Assembly (NCBI RefSeq): GCF_022048975.1
Contig: NZ_JAKMHX010000023.1
Span: 1-64,000 of the forward strand
Origin: Sporosarcina cyprini
GTDB taxonomy: Bacteria; Bacillota; Bacilli; Bacillales_A; Planococcaceae
DNA: 64,000 bases
Reading direction: 5' to 3'
Position numbers and translations under genes: made by a program. Below the pieces are notes generated by a model, which was not told the origin of the DNA, did no database searches, and was given only the letters and a program-made list of their open reading frames with translations. This document shows, piece by piece, positions 8,679 to 20,000 of this stretch (the first letter of the stretch is position 1; every line of letters begins with the position of its first letter).

Positions 8679-10424
8679 ATGGAGGAAACTAGACAACGGG
8701 GTTGGAAAGAGTTTTTTGGGCTGATTTTCAAATCCAAGCTGCCGTGGCATTTGTATATCTTAGGTATCATTGCAACCGCGGCGTCTACAACAGTCGGTTT
8801 AATTATGCCGAAATATATTGGCGGAATTTTTGAAGGCGATATCTTTAATAACGAGATCGTTCGAAACTACATTTTATTGGGCATTCTTTCCCAAATATTA
8901 ATAGCGATTTCTGCATTGTTTTTCTCACTTACACCACCGATTGCGATGAGAAATGTCCAGAAAACGGTCTGGTCAAAAATTATGCATATGAAAATGCGTG
9001 ACTATTCAAAGCAACCATCTCAGAAATTGATCAGCCGTGTGACGGATGACCCGCTTTACATTGATAGCGTGGTGTCTGGCATTAAAACGGTTTTGAATTC
9101 AACGTATTCTCTCGTTGGTTCCTATGTGATTATGTATAACATGAATCCGAAATTGACGTTTGCTCTCCTGCCGGTCATTCCATATATTCTGATTGTCTCG
9201 GCTTTCGTGGGACATCGAACGCAGAAAACACAAATGGGCGTTCAGGCGCAATATTCGGGGGTTACTGCTTTCTTTGCGGAACGGCTTCCGCGAATTCGTA
9301 TGGTGAAGTCATTTAACAAGGAACATGAGGAAATTGGTCTTGGAAAACAGATTTTGCTTGATCAGTATAAGGCGGAGAAGAAACGGATTATCGTTGACCT
9401 TTACGCAGAGCCATTAATGCAAAGTGTCCGGGCGATTATCGTCGGAACAACGCTATTGTATGGTGCCTACCTGATTTCCCAAGGGGAATTAAAGGTCAGC
9501 CAGGTTCTTTCCTTCTATTTATATGTCCAGTTCATTCATAGTAACGTCTTGCAATATGGCTTGTTCTGGCAAACGTTGAAGCAGGCGAAAGGGGCTTCTG
9601 AAAAAATCTCTTCTATTTTGGATTCCGAAAGTGAAAGACTGCAACGGGAACAATCGATGCCTGCAAAAGTTGCAGAACAGGATTTGAAATTGGAGAACGT
9701 CTCTTTTGGCTATGACGAACGAAACATTTTGTCGCGGCTCAATATCAGTATACCTGCCGGCAAAGTAACGGCCATTGTAGGACCGAGCGGTTGCGGGAAA
9801 TCAACGATCTTCAAATTGCTAGAACGTTTTTATGAACCAAATGCGGGACGCCTTCTGATTGGCGATACTGAAGCTGAGAAAGTTCATGTGGATGAGTGGA
9901 GACGGTCCGTTGCATCAGTTTCGCAGACGAGCCCATTGCTATCAGGCACAATTCGGGATAATATCACCTATGGCCTGGAAAGGGAAGTCAGCGTTGAAGA
10001 ATTAAGACGTGCTGCCGAACTGGCAGATGCTTTGGAATTCATTGAGGAGTTCCCGGAAGGATTTGAGACGGAAGTCGGGGAATTCGGTTCACGGCTTTCA
10101 GGCGGACAGCGTCAGCGGATCGCCATCGCCCGCGCCTTCATTCAGGACACATCGATATTGTTGCTCGATGAAGCGACATCCAGCTTGGATGCTCAATCGG
10201 AAGATAAAATTGAGAAGTCATTAAAAACGTTGATGCAAGGCAGAACGACTGTCATGATCACACATGATATGTCGTTGATCAAAGAAGCGGACCAAATCAT
10301 CGTGATCGATGCGGGTGAGGTTTCCGGCACGGGTACCCATGATGAATTGATGCGCTCCAATAAGCTATACAAGATTCTCGTAGATATTCAATCTTCAAAA
10401 GAAGAGAGATTGGTATTCAATTAA
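8679..10424 (+). CDS. ABC exporter half-transporter (TMD-NBD), second of pair
   Basis: 581 residues with exporter membrane domain then ATPase: GPSGCGKST near residue 368, [18 protein letters not shown] and MITHDMS, all catalytic residues intact. The ATG at 8679 is chosen because AGGTTAGGGGGG lies 6-7 bases upstream; an in-frame TTG at 8652 lacks a ribosome site. It has the same family and context as the preceding gene, and both begin with a short basic cytosolic tail leading into a W-K/E-x-F motif. It is followed by a lipoprotein gene. Substrate unknown. Confidence 0.92.
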   Translation: MEETRQRGWKEFFGLIFKSKLPWHLYILGIIATAASTTVGLIMPKYIGGIFEGDIFNNEIVRNYILLGILSQILIAISALFFSLTPPIAMRNVQKTVWSKIMHMKMRDYSKQPSQKLISRVTDDPLYIDSVVSGIKTVLNSTYSLVGSYVIMYNMNPKLTFALLPVIPYILIVSAFVGHRTQKTQMGVQAQYSGVTAFFAERLPRIRMVKSFNKEHEEIGLGKQILLDQYKAEKKRIIVDLYAEPLMQSVRAIIVGTTLLYGAYLISQGELKVSQVLSFYLYVQFIHSNVLQYGLFWQTLKQAKGASEKISSILDSESERLQREQSMPAKVAEQDLKLENVSFGYDERNILSRLNISIPAGKVTAIVGPSGCGKSTIFKLLERFYEPNAGRLLIGDTEAEKVHVDEWRRSVASVSQTSPLLSGTIRDNITYGLEREVSVEELRRAAELADALEFIEEFPEGFETEVGEFGSRLSGGQRQRIAIARAFIQDTSILLLDEATSSLDAQSEDKIEKSLKTLMQGRTTVMITHDMSLIKEADQIIVIDAGEVSGTGTHDELMRSNKLYKILVDIQSSKEERLVFN

Positions 10425-10486
10425 TTGGTTTGAGTTACTGGAGTTCCAGTATTCAAAATAAATTACATCCTTAGGGGGAGAAGAAA

Positions 10487-11017
10487 ATGAAAAAGCTTTT
10501 AATGGTACTTTTGATGGCTATGCTAGTAATGGCCTTGGCAGCTTGTGGAGATGACAAAAAGGACGCGGATAAGGCAGAAGGTACAAACGGTACGGATAAT
10601 ACAGAGCAAGCTGAAGGAACAACAGATGACGCGGAAGGCTCTGAAGATACTGCAGCCGCTTCTGGCGAAATGTTGGACGATGAATTCTCCAATAACGTGT
10701 TAACTATCTTGAAAGACGCTGGCTATGAAGTGGAAAAAGTTGAAGCGGGAGAGACAGATTTCTTTGTTGATACAAAGGCAGCAATGAAAGCAGATATCAA
10801 CGGTGAAGACTTTTTGCCATTGCAAGTATTTGAAATTGATGCAGACAGTGACAGCTTGAAAAAAGCACAAGAAACAGGATTAGCACCAGTTGATTTTGAA
10901 GGTGAAAAAGTGGATTATCCAGGAGTTCTTGTCATCGATAATTACTACATCTTCTTAGCTGAAGGTCATCCAGACCAAGCAGATATTTATAAGCTTCTTG
11001 AAGAAAAATTGAAGTAA
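10487..11017 (+). CDS. Secreted lipoprotein with acidic linker
   Basis: 176 residues. Lipoprotein signal MKKLLMVLLMAMLVMALAAC with Cys20 as the lipid-modified residue. A low-complexity Asp/Glu/Thr/Gly linker follows (about 21-60), then a compact alpha/beta domain of about 115 residues that I do not recognise. AGGGGGAG lies 8 bases before the ATG. It lies 62 bases after the exporter pair and ends at a terminator, so it may be the last gene of the thioredoxin-exporter operon. An extracellular accessory to the exporter is possible, with no direct evidence. Confidence 0.85.
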   Translation: MKKLLMVLLMAMLVMALAACGDDKKDADKAEGTNGTDNTEQAEGTTDDAEGSEDTAAASGEMLDDEFSNNVLTILKDAGYEVEKVEAGETDFFVDTKAAMKADINGEDFLPLQVFEIDADSDSLKKAQETGLAPVDFEGEKVDYPGVLVIDNYYIFLAEGHPDQADIYKLLEEKLK

Positions 11018-11072
11018 GCTTTTTCGCAGGCATGAGTGTCCATAAGCTTCATGCAAATATGGATAGGCAGAG

Positions 11073-11106
11073 CGCAAATGAGGAATCCATCCTTGTTTGC
11101 GTTTTG
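11073..11106 (+). terminator. Terminator after the lipoprotein gene
   Basis: CGCAAATGAGGA (11073-11084) pairs with TCCTTGTTTGCG (11090-11101) with two imperfect pairs, then GTTTTG. Confidence 0.7.
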
Positions 11107-11302
11107 TCAATTCCCCCTAATTATGACTGGTTACAAAGAATTATAGAAACAGGTAATTTGGCAGGAGTATCCAAATTTACGAAATTGAAATCAACTCTAT
11201 TATTCGATATAATATCCTAATAAGAACTATTGAAAGAATATTTTAAAAGGAATTGCAGAACCGCTTGTGACGAGCAATCAAAGACTGAGATTAGGTGAAG
11301 AA

Positions 11303-12646
11303 ATGGGCACGGCAGCTTTTTTTATCCACGTCATGGAAACACTCGTATGGACCATACAGATTTTCACTGGGCTGTTGCTAGGCTTCTCATTTGTTGGACT
11401 GGAGACGCGGAAATCATTTCGCAGATTACTAATGATCAGTCTGTTCTTTGGAATCGCCTATGCTGGGTTTGCCGGATTTGTTTCTTCTATTTGGCTTATT
11501 CCTATTCTTGTTATCTTGTCGTTGCCTGTTCTCTATCTTTTGATGAGAGTTCCTATAGCGCAAACGACAATCGCCTTAATGCTTGCTGTCATTTTCAATT
11601 TAGCTGTCATTTCCTTAATTGAATACAATCTATTTTATCTTTTACTTGAGCTGGAAAGTATATCATTGGACACGGGCACGAGAGTTTCCATCGATCTCTT
11701 TGTGTCGCTTAATAATATTTTCATTGCCATGCTGATCTACTCAAAGTCACCTGTGTTATTTCCAAAAACGTTATTTGAGAAATCATTGGATGACGATGAT
11801 CCAGAAATCTCATTCAGCGGTCGGGTCTACTCGGTCATCCTGATCCTGTTTCTACTCGCTGTCGGCTTATATTATACAGTTTGGGAGCTTCCGCATATCC
11901 GGATACACTATCGCTGGTTCCTTACTCTTTGGGCACTGGCCGTGACGGTGGCAATCATTCTGTTCCAGCGCCAGCTGATTCTATTTAAAAATGAAAAAGT
12001 CCAGTTGTTTTTGGATCGGCAATACCAGAAGGAGCTATTATCTTTCTTCAGTATGATTCGTTCACAGCGACATGATTTCAATTTTCATTTGACTGCGATC
12101 TACGGGTTGATTCAAAAAAAGGAATATGCCGCATGTGAAAACTATATTAAAGAGATGGTAAAGTCCGCAACTGTCATCAATGACCTGCTGCCGCTCCATC
12201 ACCCGGCGACTGCTGCGATGTTGAGCACGTTCAAGGAGAGGGCTGCGGGTAAGGGGATTTCGATTGAATATATGATCATGAATGATTTGCGGAACTGCCC
12301 TTGTTCGGTTTATGAAATCAATAAAGTTCTCGGAAATCTAATTCAAAATGCTTTGGATGAAGTGGAACGGCTGCCTCAGAAAAACCAGCCAATCCTCGTC
12401 GAGCTGACGACTGATTCGAATCAGCTCGTCATTACGGTCACCAATGAAACCGATTTGGCCGGCGAGAAGTTAGGTGATCTGTTTGAAGCCGGCTTCTCCA
12501 CAAAAGTACATCACGAAGGTCTCGGATTGCCGGCAGTAAAGAAAATTGTCGAAAAGTATCAAGGAATTGTCTATCCAGAATTGGATGACGGATTCATCAG
12601 TTTCCATGTCTCCATTCCGGAAGGGTCAACAACAAGAAGGGGGTGA
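11303..12646 (+). CDS. Membrane sensor histidine kinase, GHKL/SpoOB-type
   Basis: 447 residues from the chosen ATG (AGGTG 5 bases upstream; an in-frame GTG at 11267 would add 12 residues). The N-terminal half has about six or seven membrane helices, like AgrC/CitA-type quorum or peptide sensors. The phosphoacceptor region is RSQRHDFNFH with His257, followed by the N-box NLIQNALDE, then a GxGLP box in HEGLGLPAVKKIVEK. It is 6 bases upstream of a LytTR regulator, so the two form one two-component system. The signal is unknown; targets may include the neighbouring exporter or surface genes. Confidence 0.9.
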   Translation: MGTAAFFIHVMETLVWTIQIFTGLLLGFSFVGLETRKSFRRLLMISLFFGIAYAGFAGFVSSIWLIPILVILSLPVLYLLMRVPIAQTTIALMLAVIFNLAVISLIEYNLFYLLLELESISLDTGTRVSIDLFVSLNNIFIAMLIYSKSPVLFPKTLFEKSLDDDDPEISFSGRVYSVILILFLLAVGLYYTVWELPHIRIHYRWFLTLWALAVTVAIILFQRQLILFKNEKVQLFLDRQYQKELLSFFSMIRSQRHDFNFHLTAIYGLIQKKEYAACENYIKEMVKSATVINDLLPLHHPATAAMLSTFKERAAGKGISIEYMIMNDLRNCPCSVYEINKVLGNLIQNALDEVERLPQKNQPILVELTTDSNQLVITVTNETDLAGEKLGDLFEAGFSTKVHHEGLGLPAVKKIVEKYQGIVYPELDDGFISFHVSIPEGSTTRRG

Positions 12647-12652
12647 AGGGCC

Positions 12653-13396
12653 ATGAATGCGCGTACATTGATCGTCGATGATGACCGGAGCTGCATCGAC
12701 GCGTTGAAAAACTATCTCGCCTCCTATCCTTTTCTGAGTGTTCTTGGCGAAGTGAATAGTTCAGAGGATGCACTCGTCTTCTTGGAGAACAATTCGGTCG
12801 ATCTGCTATTTCTTGATATCGAAATGGGCGGGATGGACGGAATCGAATTTGCCCATCGCGTCGAAAGTCTTTATCCAAAACTGATGATTGTCTTTGTGAC
12901 AGGCCATCCTCAATTCGCTCTCGAAGGCTATGAGGTGCATCCGGTCGACTTCCTGACAAAACCGGTGAATCCGGTGCGGCTCAAAAAGGCGCTTGGCAAA
13001 GTGGAAGAACGCCTAAATGAAAGCCAGTTACCACGAGACGCGAAAATCGGCTTGAATGTGCCAGGCGGCATCCATATGATCATGGTGAGCGACATTCAGC
13101 TGATAGAGAAAAAAGGCCGAAAAATCTATGTGGAGAGCAAAGAGGGCGCCCGGTACGAAACGAGAGAAACGATGAAGAAGCTAGAGGAAATCCTTATTCC
13201 ATTTGAATTCTTCCGGACTCATCAATCCTTCCTCGTCCCGCTCCGTTCTATTGAATCGATTACGCCGGACACTTTCTCCCGCTCGTACTCGGTCCACTTG
13301 ACTGGCTACCAAGGGCTCGTTCCATTAAGCAGGAAAAACTACAATGAATTGAAAGACAAACTGCAGGAGCAGACACATGGGTTGACGATTCATTGA
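12653..13396 (+). CDS. LytTR-family response regulator
   Basis: 247 residues: receiver domain (about 1-120) with acidic pocket Asp9/Asp10, phosphoacceptor Asp55 in LLFLDIEMGG and Lys in FLTKPVNP, then a C-terminal LytTR DNA-binding domain (about 140-240) with EFFRTHQSFLV and PLSRKNYNELK. LytTR regulators control cell envelope, competence, bacteriocin and quorum genes by binding paired direct repeats. It is the partner of the preceding kinase; GGGGTGAAG precedes the ATG. It ends shortly before a terminator. Confidence 0.92.
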   Translation: MNARTLIVDDDRSCIDALKNYLASYPFLSVLGEVNSSEDALVFLENNSVDLLFLDIEMGGMDGIEFAHRVESLYPKLMIVFVTGHPQFALEGYEVHPVDFLTKPVNPVRLKKALGKVEERLNESQLPRDAKIGLNVPGGIHMIMVSDIQLIEKKGRKIYVESKEGARYETRETMKKLEEILIPFEFFRTHQSFLVPLRSIESITPDTFSRSYSVHLTGYQGLVPLSRKNYNELKDKLQEQTHGLTIH

Positions 13397-13463
13397 GTTT
13401 TGGGGATATGGTATTATGCCAGGCGGAAAGTCGATACTACAAATGCAGATATTTAATAAGAAG

Positions 13464-13510
13464 AAAAGACGGTATTTCATTCGAGATTGAATGAGGTGCT
13501 GTCTTTTTTC
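13464..13510 (+). terminator. Terminator after the two-component operon
   Basis: AAAAGAC (13464-13470) pairs with GTCTTTTT and TTTCATTC with GAATGA, around GAGATT, ending in a T6 run near 13503-13509. The rest of the 300-bp gap before the SLH gene is AT-rich and shows no gene. Confidence 0.75.
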
Positions 13511-13703
13511 GTTTCTTAAATTCCAAAGCTGGCAACCTGTGAAACGTGTAGGAAAAGAATAGATAGTATCTACATACTTTCTAGTAAGAACTACCAACGA
13601 AAGTTGCACTAATTTTCCAACCAAATTATACTGGAAGTAGCTAACTATCTAACTAGTATTCTGCACTAGTAGACATAGATTTACAAAAATAGGGGGATTG
13701 AAA

Positions 13704-16661
13704 ATGAGAAAAGATCGACCTGCTAAACTATTCAAAGCCACTCTAGCCACGACCATGATGACAGGTGCAGTTGTAGCCGCCAGTCCGCTTGCAACAAAAG
13801 CCGAAGCGCAAGCTTTTTCGGATGTGAAAAACATTCCAAGCCATCATTTTTACGATGCGGTAATGAAGTACACGGAAGCCGGCATGATGAGCGGTTACCC
13901 GGACGGCACATTCAAACCCGGTCAAAACATTACACGTCAGGATGCGGCCAAGCTGTTGGCGCTTGTCCTTGACTTAGACATGAACCAAGTAGTGGACCCA
14001 GGCTTCAAGGATGTCAGCAAAAGCCACCCGTATTACCGCTATATCGCGGCACTTGTAGAGGCTGGGATCATTTCGGGTTACGAGGATAACACCTTCCGTC
14101 CTGGTGATAGCCTGACAAGAGCACAAATGGCGAAGATCCTCGTTCTCGGCTTTGATTTGGATGACATGAAGAATGTTCGTCTTCCATTCAGTGACATCAA
14201 CTCGAAGCAATGGCATATGGAATTCGTTCGCTCCCTCTATGGTCATGAGATAACAACAGGTACGACACCGACGACATTTTCACCGAATGCCCATGTAACA
14301 CGCGGTCAAATGGCCTCCTTTGTATTCCGAGGGGAAGCGTTCCTCGAGCCAAAAGTGGATGAAAACCAAGTGGCAATCGATGCGGCAATGGAACTAGTGA
14401 AAGCCGGCACAGTCAATGTGTCACGCGGCCCGCTTGCAACAGCCGAAACGAAATTGGCAGCTGTGGATAAATACGTTGCCTCTTTGATGACGGATAAAGG
14501 CATTACAATTAAAGTCGTAGAAGGAAAAACAGCCGGTTCTTACGTTGTGTCTTTGACAAAAGGTGAAGCGAAAGCTGAAAAGGCAATCGACATGAAGTTC
14601 GATTACGCGGCAGATGACCGTTTCATTACGGACATTAAAGCAATCAACGCGAAGCAAGTGGAAGTCCATTTCGCAACGCCAGTCTCGAAATCATCTGTCC
14701 TAGACGCAACAAACACAGTCAAAAACATTACGTTCACAACTGTGACTGGCTCTACTGTTAGCCCTGGCCAGCTCATAGGGTCTTTATCAGAAGACGGTAA
14801 AACGTTGACACTTACGGCGACCTTAATTTTTGACGGTGAGTACGCTGTCAAAACAACGGAAGCGATTCAGGCGCCAGCTGGCGGGAAGTTTGAAGAATAT
14901 ACAGCGATATTGAAGGCGAAGGATGATGTTGCACCGAAGTATGTATCAGGTTCGGCAGCAGGAAAAACAGAAACCAATACTTTTAACGTCTTCTTCAACG
15001 AGCCAGTCAATGCTGCAGGGGTTATCGCCTATGTCAACGATATACCATCGCCTGTTGCCAATCACGCAACAAACCCGAATCAATTGATAATCACAACAAG
15101 TAAAGCTATTTCCTCTGGTACAACAGCGAAAGTGAGATTGTTGAACGTAAAGGATTATAAGAATAACTTTGCGAATTCTGTAGAAGCAGAAATTGCGATA
15201 ACAGCTGATACAACAGTGCCAACTGTGAAGAATATGAAGGTGCTTGGCGAGAACAAGATAGAAGTAACATACGATAAAGATATGAATCTTGCTTCGTTCA
15301 CAAACAAAGCCCGTTTGGTGCATCAGAATGGGACGGTCATCCAGCTTGCAGCAACTGCAGGGAAGGATGCTAAAACTGTTATTCTAACAGGGACAAGTGT
15401 GTTCTACAATGACAAGTATGAAGCGATCTTATTTATCGATAGCGATGTGAAAGACACTGTCGGTAATAATGCGGCTACCTATTCAGCATCCGTTACACTT
15501 GAGAAAGATACAACGCCACCTGCATTGACGACGGTTGAATACAAAGACGGTAAGATCATAGCCACATTCACGGAAGATATTTCATTGGGTGGAAATACAT
15601 CGATCCTACTAATTGATAAAAAAACGGGTGTTTCATCACCACTTACATTACGATATGGAATTAATACAACGATTGCTAACAATACATTAACCATTTCACA
15701 AGTACTGCCGAATGGTGACTATGAATTACGCCTGTCCGCAAATACTGTGGTAGATAAAGCGTCACGTCCAAATGCAAACCAATTGGCTACGATGCTGTTC
15801 AACGTCACGAACAATGTCTCCGCCGATACAGTACGCCCGGTGGTGGTAGAAGTTACAAACACACCTGTGCCGCCTGGTGTATCCCCGGGCGTAGAACAAA
15901 CGGTGACATTCACTGCAGTTGATGCAGATAGCGGAATTGATTTACTGACCGTACAGGAAATCAATAACTATACGTGGGATGGCAAAGCATTACCATACGG
16001 TTCATACGTTACTACAAATTTTAACGGAACAGCGAACAAAGCCACCAATGTTGTCGTTACCGTCCATGTACCTTCATCTGAAATAAAAGAGACAAAAGAA
16101 GCCCTGTTCACCGTTAATAATATTCGGGATAATGCGGGAAATATATTAGCAGCTCCTGGAGTAGGTAACGTGACTTTCGTGAGTGGCGCGAATCCGGAGT
16201 TGATTGCGGCAAGAGTAGGTGCTTCGAAGAATACGTTAGTGTTTACTTTTAGTGAAGCAGTTCAAGGCGTGGATGCGAAAGACTTCCAAGTATTCATTAA
16301 TCAAGTCGCTGTCCCATCCTCGGCATTAGGTCCGGTGCAACCATCTTATACAGATAATACGTATGGGACAACGATCTGGGGATCGATTGCCATTAATGTT
16401 TACTATAATGGAGAGATAAAGGATGTTGCTTATCTGGATACAGATGGAATCGCAGGATACAGTAACGGTGATTTTGTTCTTGAAGAACTGCCAAGGGATA
16501 CAAACAGAAAAAATTCCATGAATACTTATTCAATTAACCTCCTTGAAAATAAAATTTACGATTTACGTGTCCGTTTGGTCCGTGATGAAAGTTCACCGGT
16601 CCGAAACCTACAAGGCAATGAAGCTAAATTTAACATGGATGTAAATGTGAATAAGTACTAA
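13704..16661 (+). CDS. SLH-domain cell surface protein with Ig-like repeats
   Basis: 985 residues. A Sec signal peptide ends near AEAQA (about 36). Three SLH domains follow (about 37-215), each with the GYxDGTFxPG...TR pattern (SGYPDGTFKPG, SGYEDNTFRPG, TGTTPTTFSP), which bind pyruvylated wall polymer. The remainder is a series of beta-sandwich domains of the SbsC/bacterial Ig-like type, with repeated 'ADTTVPTVKNM' and 'DTTPPALTTVEY' junctions. This is the layout of an S-layer or S-layer-associated protein. AGGGGG lies 7 bases before ATG 13704, preferred over the in-frame TTG at 13698. It stands alone between terminators. Confidence 0.92.
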   Translation: MRKDRPAKLFKATLATTMMTGAVVAASPLATKAEAQAFSDVKNIPSHHFYDAVMKYTEAGMMSGYPDGTFKPGQNITRQDAAKLLALVLDLDMNQVVDPGFKDVSKSHPYYRYIAALVEAGIISGYEDNTFRPGDSLTRAQMAKILVLGFDLDDMKNVRLPFSDINSKQWHMEFVRSLYGHEITTGTTPTTFSPNAHVTRGQMASFVFRGEAFLEPKVDENQVAIDAAMELVKAGTVNVSRGPLATAETKLAAVDKYVASLMTDKGITIKVVEGKTAGSYVVSLTKGEAKAEKAIDMKFDYAADDRFITDIKAINAKQVEVHFATPVSKSSVLDATNTVKNITFTTVTGSTVSPGQLIGSLSEDGKTLTLTATLIFDGEYAVKTTEAIQAPAGGKFEEYTAILKAKDDVAPKYVSGSAAGKTETNTFNVFFNEPVNAAGVIAYVNDIPSPVANHATNPNQLIITTSKAISSGTTAKVRLLNVKDYKNNFANSVEAEIAITADTTVPTVKNMKVLGENKIEVTYDKDMNLASFTNKARLVHQNGTVIQLAATAGKDAKTVILTGTSVFYNDKYEAILFIDSDVKDTVGNNAATYSASVTLEKDTTPPALTTVEYKDGKIIATFTEDISLGGNTSILLIDKKTGVSSPLTLRYGINTTIANNTLTISQVLPNGDYELRLSANTVVDKASRPNANQLATMLFNVTNNVSADTVRPVVVEVTNTPVPPGVSPGVEQTVTFTAVDADSGIDLLTVQEINNYTWDGKALPYGSYVTTNFNGTANKATNVVVTVHVPSSEIKETKEALFTVNNIRDNAGNILAAPGVGNVTFVSGANPELIAARVGASKNTLVFTFSEAVQGVDAKDFQVFINQVAVPSSALGPVQPSYTDNTYGTTIWGSIAINVYYNGEIKDVAYLDTDGIAGYSNGDFVLEELPRDTNRKNSMNTYSINLLENKIYDLRVRLVRDESSPVRNLQGNEAKFNMDVNVNKY

Positions 16662-16670
16662 ATAGAAATA

Positions 16671-16705
16671 CCACCTACTGTTTTAACAGTGGGTGGTTTT
16701 TTTAT
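16671..16705 (+). terminator. Terminator after the SLH gene
   Basis: CCACC(T)ACTGT pairs with ACAGTGGGTGG (16671-16680 with 16686-16696), followed by T7. Confidence 0.9.
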
Positions 16706-17031
16706 TTTGGAATAGTTTATGTAAGATTAAGTCAAGGGAATCAGTTTATTCCAAATGTTGTAAAAACTATTTTTTAAGTGAAGTTTAAGAGATGTATAAG
16801 TAATGAACGGTAGTATAGATGTGTTGTAAAAGCGTTCTTTCAACTTGAACGACAAACAACATCAATTGGCAGAGTGATGAATTATTTTCCAGATGTACTT
16901 GATGGAGCCTTGGATTAACTAGATGATCCTTAAGTTTTGTTTTTGTAGGTACCGACTCTATCAAGGATATTAATAATTTTGATACCTTGACGTGAGATGA
17001 GAATAATAGAAGAAAGGATGAGAAGAAAAGC
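16706..17031 (+). other. AT-rich leader region of the adhesin gene, possible hairpins
   Basis: No gene is seen. Two potential hairpins lie upstream of the adhesin: nested GTTGT/ACAAC and CGTTC/GAACG between 16823 and 16860, and TCAAGG/CCTTGA at 16961-16990. I compared the region with the cyclic-di-GMP riboswitch consensus and saw no match. A promoter or long 5' leader is likely, but no element can be assigned. Confidence 0.35.
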
Positions 17032-20000
17032 ATGAAAAAAGTTTATGGATTTATGCTTATGCTGTTGCTAATTAGCCAAACGATTTTAGGGCCGATTGCT
17101 ACGGTGAGTGCTATGGATGGTGGAAAAAATGAAATTTCCGGTGAGATTACGGAAAATCCCGAAAGTCCAGAAAAAGTAATTGAGGTTTCCCTAAATGATA
17201 AGAGAGATGTTGAAGAAAATGGAGATGAAGAAATAACTGAAGAGGAAGAAATAATTGAAGAGGAAGAGCCTTCTACAGATGAAGAAATTATAGAGGAAGA
17301 GCCTACAGCAAATGAGGAGCCAAATGAATCCTTACATTCACAATCAGTTGATCAAACTAAGCAGATAATAACTGAAGAATATTTCAAATTCACTAAAATT
17401 AATATGTATGATGCTATTCCACAAGAGGACGGTTCACCTCAAGGAAAATTAATCTCAGAGATTAGACCTAAACTAGGCGATTCTGTTGCTGTAATATTTA
17501 ACTGGGAGTTAATAGATGATACACATCCTTATGATGTTGGTGCAACTTATACATTTCAACTTCCTGAAGGATTAAAAGTTCCTAGTAATATAACAAATGG
17601 AGTTTTAGATGGTGGTGTTGGAAATTACACAGTTAACACAAATGGAGTAGTTACTTTTACATTTAATGGGGATATTAAAGGACAAAAGTTAAGTGGATAT
17701 TTCTATGTCTGGATTAAATATGACGAAGAATACTTTGGTGAAGGCAAAAATAATACGGTTGATTTCGTGTCTCTTGGAGGAACAAAAATCGACGTTAATT
17801 TCGCAAATCCTAATGAGAGTAGTGAATTAACTAAAACAGGGGAACCAAAGAAGAATGGTTCAAACAACTCTATGAACCCAGATGAAATCGAATGGACTGT
17901 CCGATTCAATCAGAGTGAACAATTGATTACCGGTGCTAACCTAACCGATACTTTAGGAGAAGGATTAACCCTTAAAGGAAATACTGTTGACGTGTATGAA
18001 CTGACAGTTCAACCAAACGGGGGAATCGTAGTACCAGATACTCCTACAAAAAAAGAGGTTACTCTGAACGGTCAAGAGTTCTCTGTAAATTTTGGTAATA
18101 TTAGTAAAGCATACGAAGTAAGATATACAACGACTGTTACAGCTCCAGCTGCTGGGGGCGATGTAGAGTTCACAAACAAAGCAGTGCTTACTGGGGATGG
18201 AACGGATGGTATTACATCTAAAGTAGGAAGCGCAAAAGTCAAATTTAGCGAGCCATTAACAAAATCAACAGATAAAGCTGTTATTTACGACCCTATTACG
18301 CAAACAACGACTTGGAAAGTTCAATATAACTATAATGAACAAACGATTGAAGAAAAGAATGCCTGGATTGAAGATACTTTTGATACAACAAAATATGAAC
18401 TGGTTCCAGATTCAGTTAAGGTATATAACGTAACAATTAATAGTAATGGAACTGGTAAAAGAGCTGGTGAAGTAAACTCAACAAGTTATGATGTGAAACA
18501 CAAAAATGAAAGTGAAGAAGATGGAGGATTTAAACTAAAGTTTAAAAACACAATTAATACCGCTTACGAAATTGAATATCAAATTCGACCAAAAGATCGT
18601 CGTGTGTATGATTCTGAAACCATAAATAATAAAGTCACAATTTATGATGAAACGTATAAAAAAGGCTCAAAAGATATCGGTCAAGTCATTTTCAAAAAAG
18701 AAAATGCTGGAGCAGACTTTACAATTAACAAGACAATTAATTGGAAGCTTATTATTAACTCAGATAATAAAGTAATGACCGATATCGTGATTACTGATTC
18801 TTACGTTGGTAACCATATGCAATTACTACAAGACACTATTAAAGTGGATGGAAAAGAACTTAAAGATTCACTCTTTGAACTTGATGCAGAGGAGTCAGAT
18901 TATAATGAAGGCTTTGTCATTAAATTAAAATCTGGCAAATCCTTAAGTACGGAAGCAGTCATCACCTATACGACAAAGTTTAATCCTCAAGCGGGGAAAC
19001 CAGCAGAAGGCAGTTACAAAAACACAGCAATAATAGAATGGAATGAAGATGGAAAAGCTCAAGAACCAGTAACAGACCATGCTTCTGAACCATACAAATC
19101 ATATACGAAGGAAAATGGTAATAAAACAGGAAGCTATAACCCAAAGGATAAAACTATCACTTGGACAATTGATGTGAACTACAACAACTACGAGATTACA
19201 AATGCTATTTTAAAAGATGAATGGGATAGTAGTAGTACGGACGCTGTTAAGCAGACTTTTGTAGAAGGCTCATTAGAAGTATATGGATTAATACAAAACA
19301 AGGAAAATAACAGCGTATCTCAAGGTCCAAAGGTTACTACAATAACAGAAGAAGCTAACCTTACTATAAATCAAGATAAGAATGGCTTTGTGTTGAATCT
19401 TGGGGATATCGGAACAGGTGCATATCAAATTATCTACAAAACGAGCCTTGATGGAGAAGGTTCAATTGTCGGTTCGTATTCAAATAAAGCCACATTGACT
19501 GTGGGTGAAGAAGGTCCACAACGCTTTGAAAAGTCAGCTGACCCTATCATACCTACACATAATGGTAAGTTCGTATATAAAGCAGGAAAACAGAAAGATG
19601 GTGAAGCAGATATTGCCCAATGGACTGTAACAGTTAATCCAAGTCAGTCATTTATTAATGCAGGGGCAGTCTTAACTGACACTTTATCTGAAAATCAAAT
19701 TTTATTAAGAGATTCGATCAAGATATATACTACGGTTTTACCTATTGAAAATACTTCGGACTATGCTATTACTAAGGGTGAGCTAGTAAAGAAAGATTTT
19801 TACACACTGTCAGGTGAAGGTAACGAGATTATCATTACCTTCAATGAAGATTTAAAAACTTCGTATATCTTGGAGTATGAATCATTTATTAATACGCAAG
19901 ATGGCGATGTCATTAAAAATGAAGTTTCCTTTCAAGGACAAACTCAAAACGCTATAGGTGGAGGTAGTAACGAAGGAATAAAAGTGGTCTTGGCAGGAGC

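Noticed and set aside
11032..11220. 62-codon frame after the lipoprotein gene
   Set aside because: It runs through the terminator hairpin, has no ribosome site and no recognisable product.
16706..17031. Cyclic-di-GMP riboswitch before the adhesin
   Set aside because: Neither the conserved GEMM core nor its tetraloop receptor was seen; only short hairpins.
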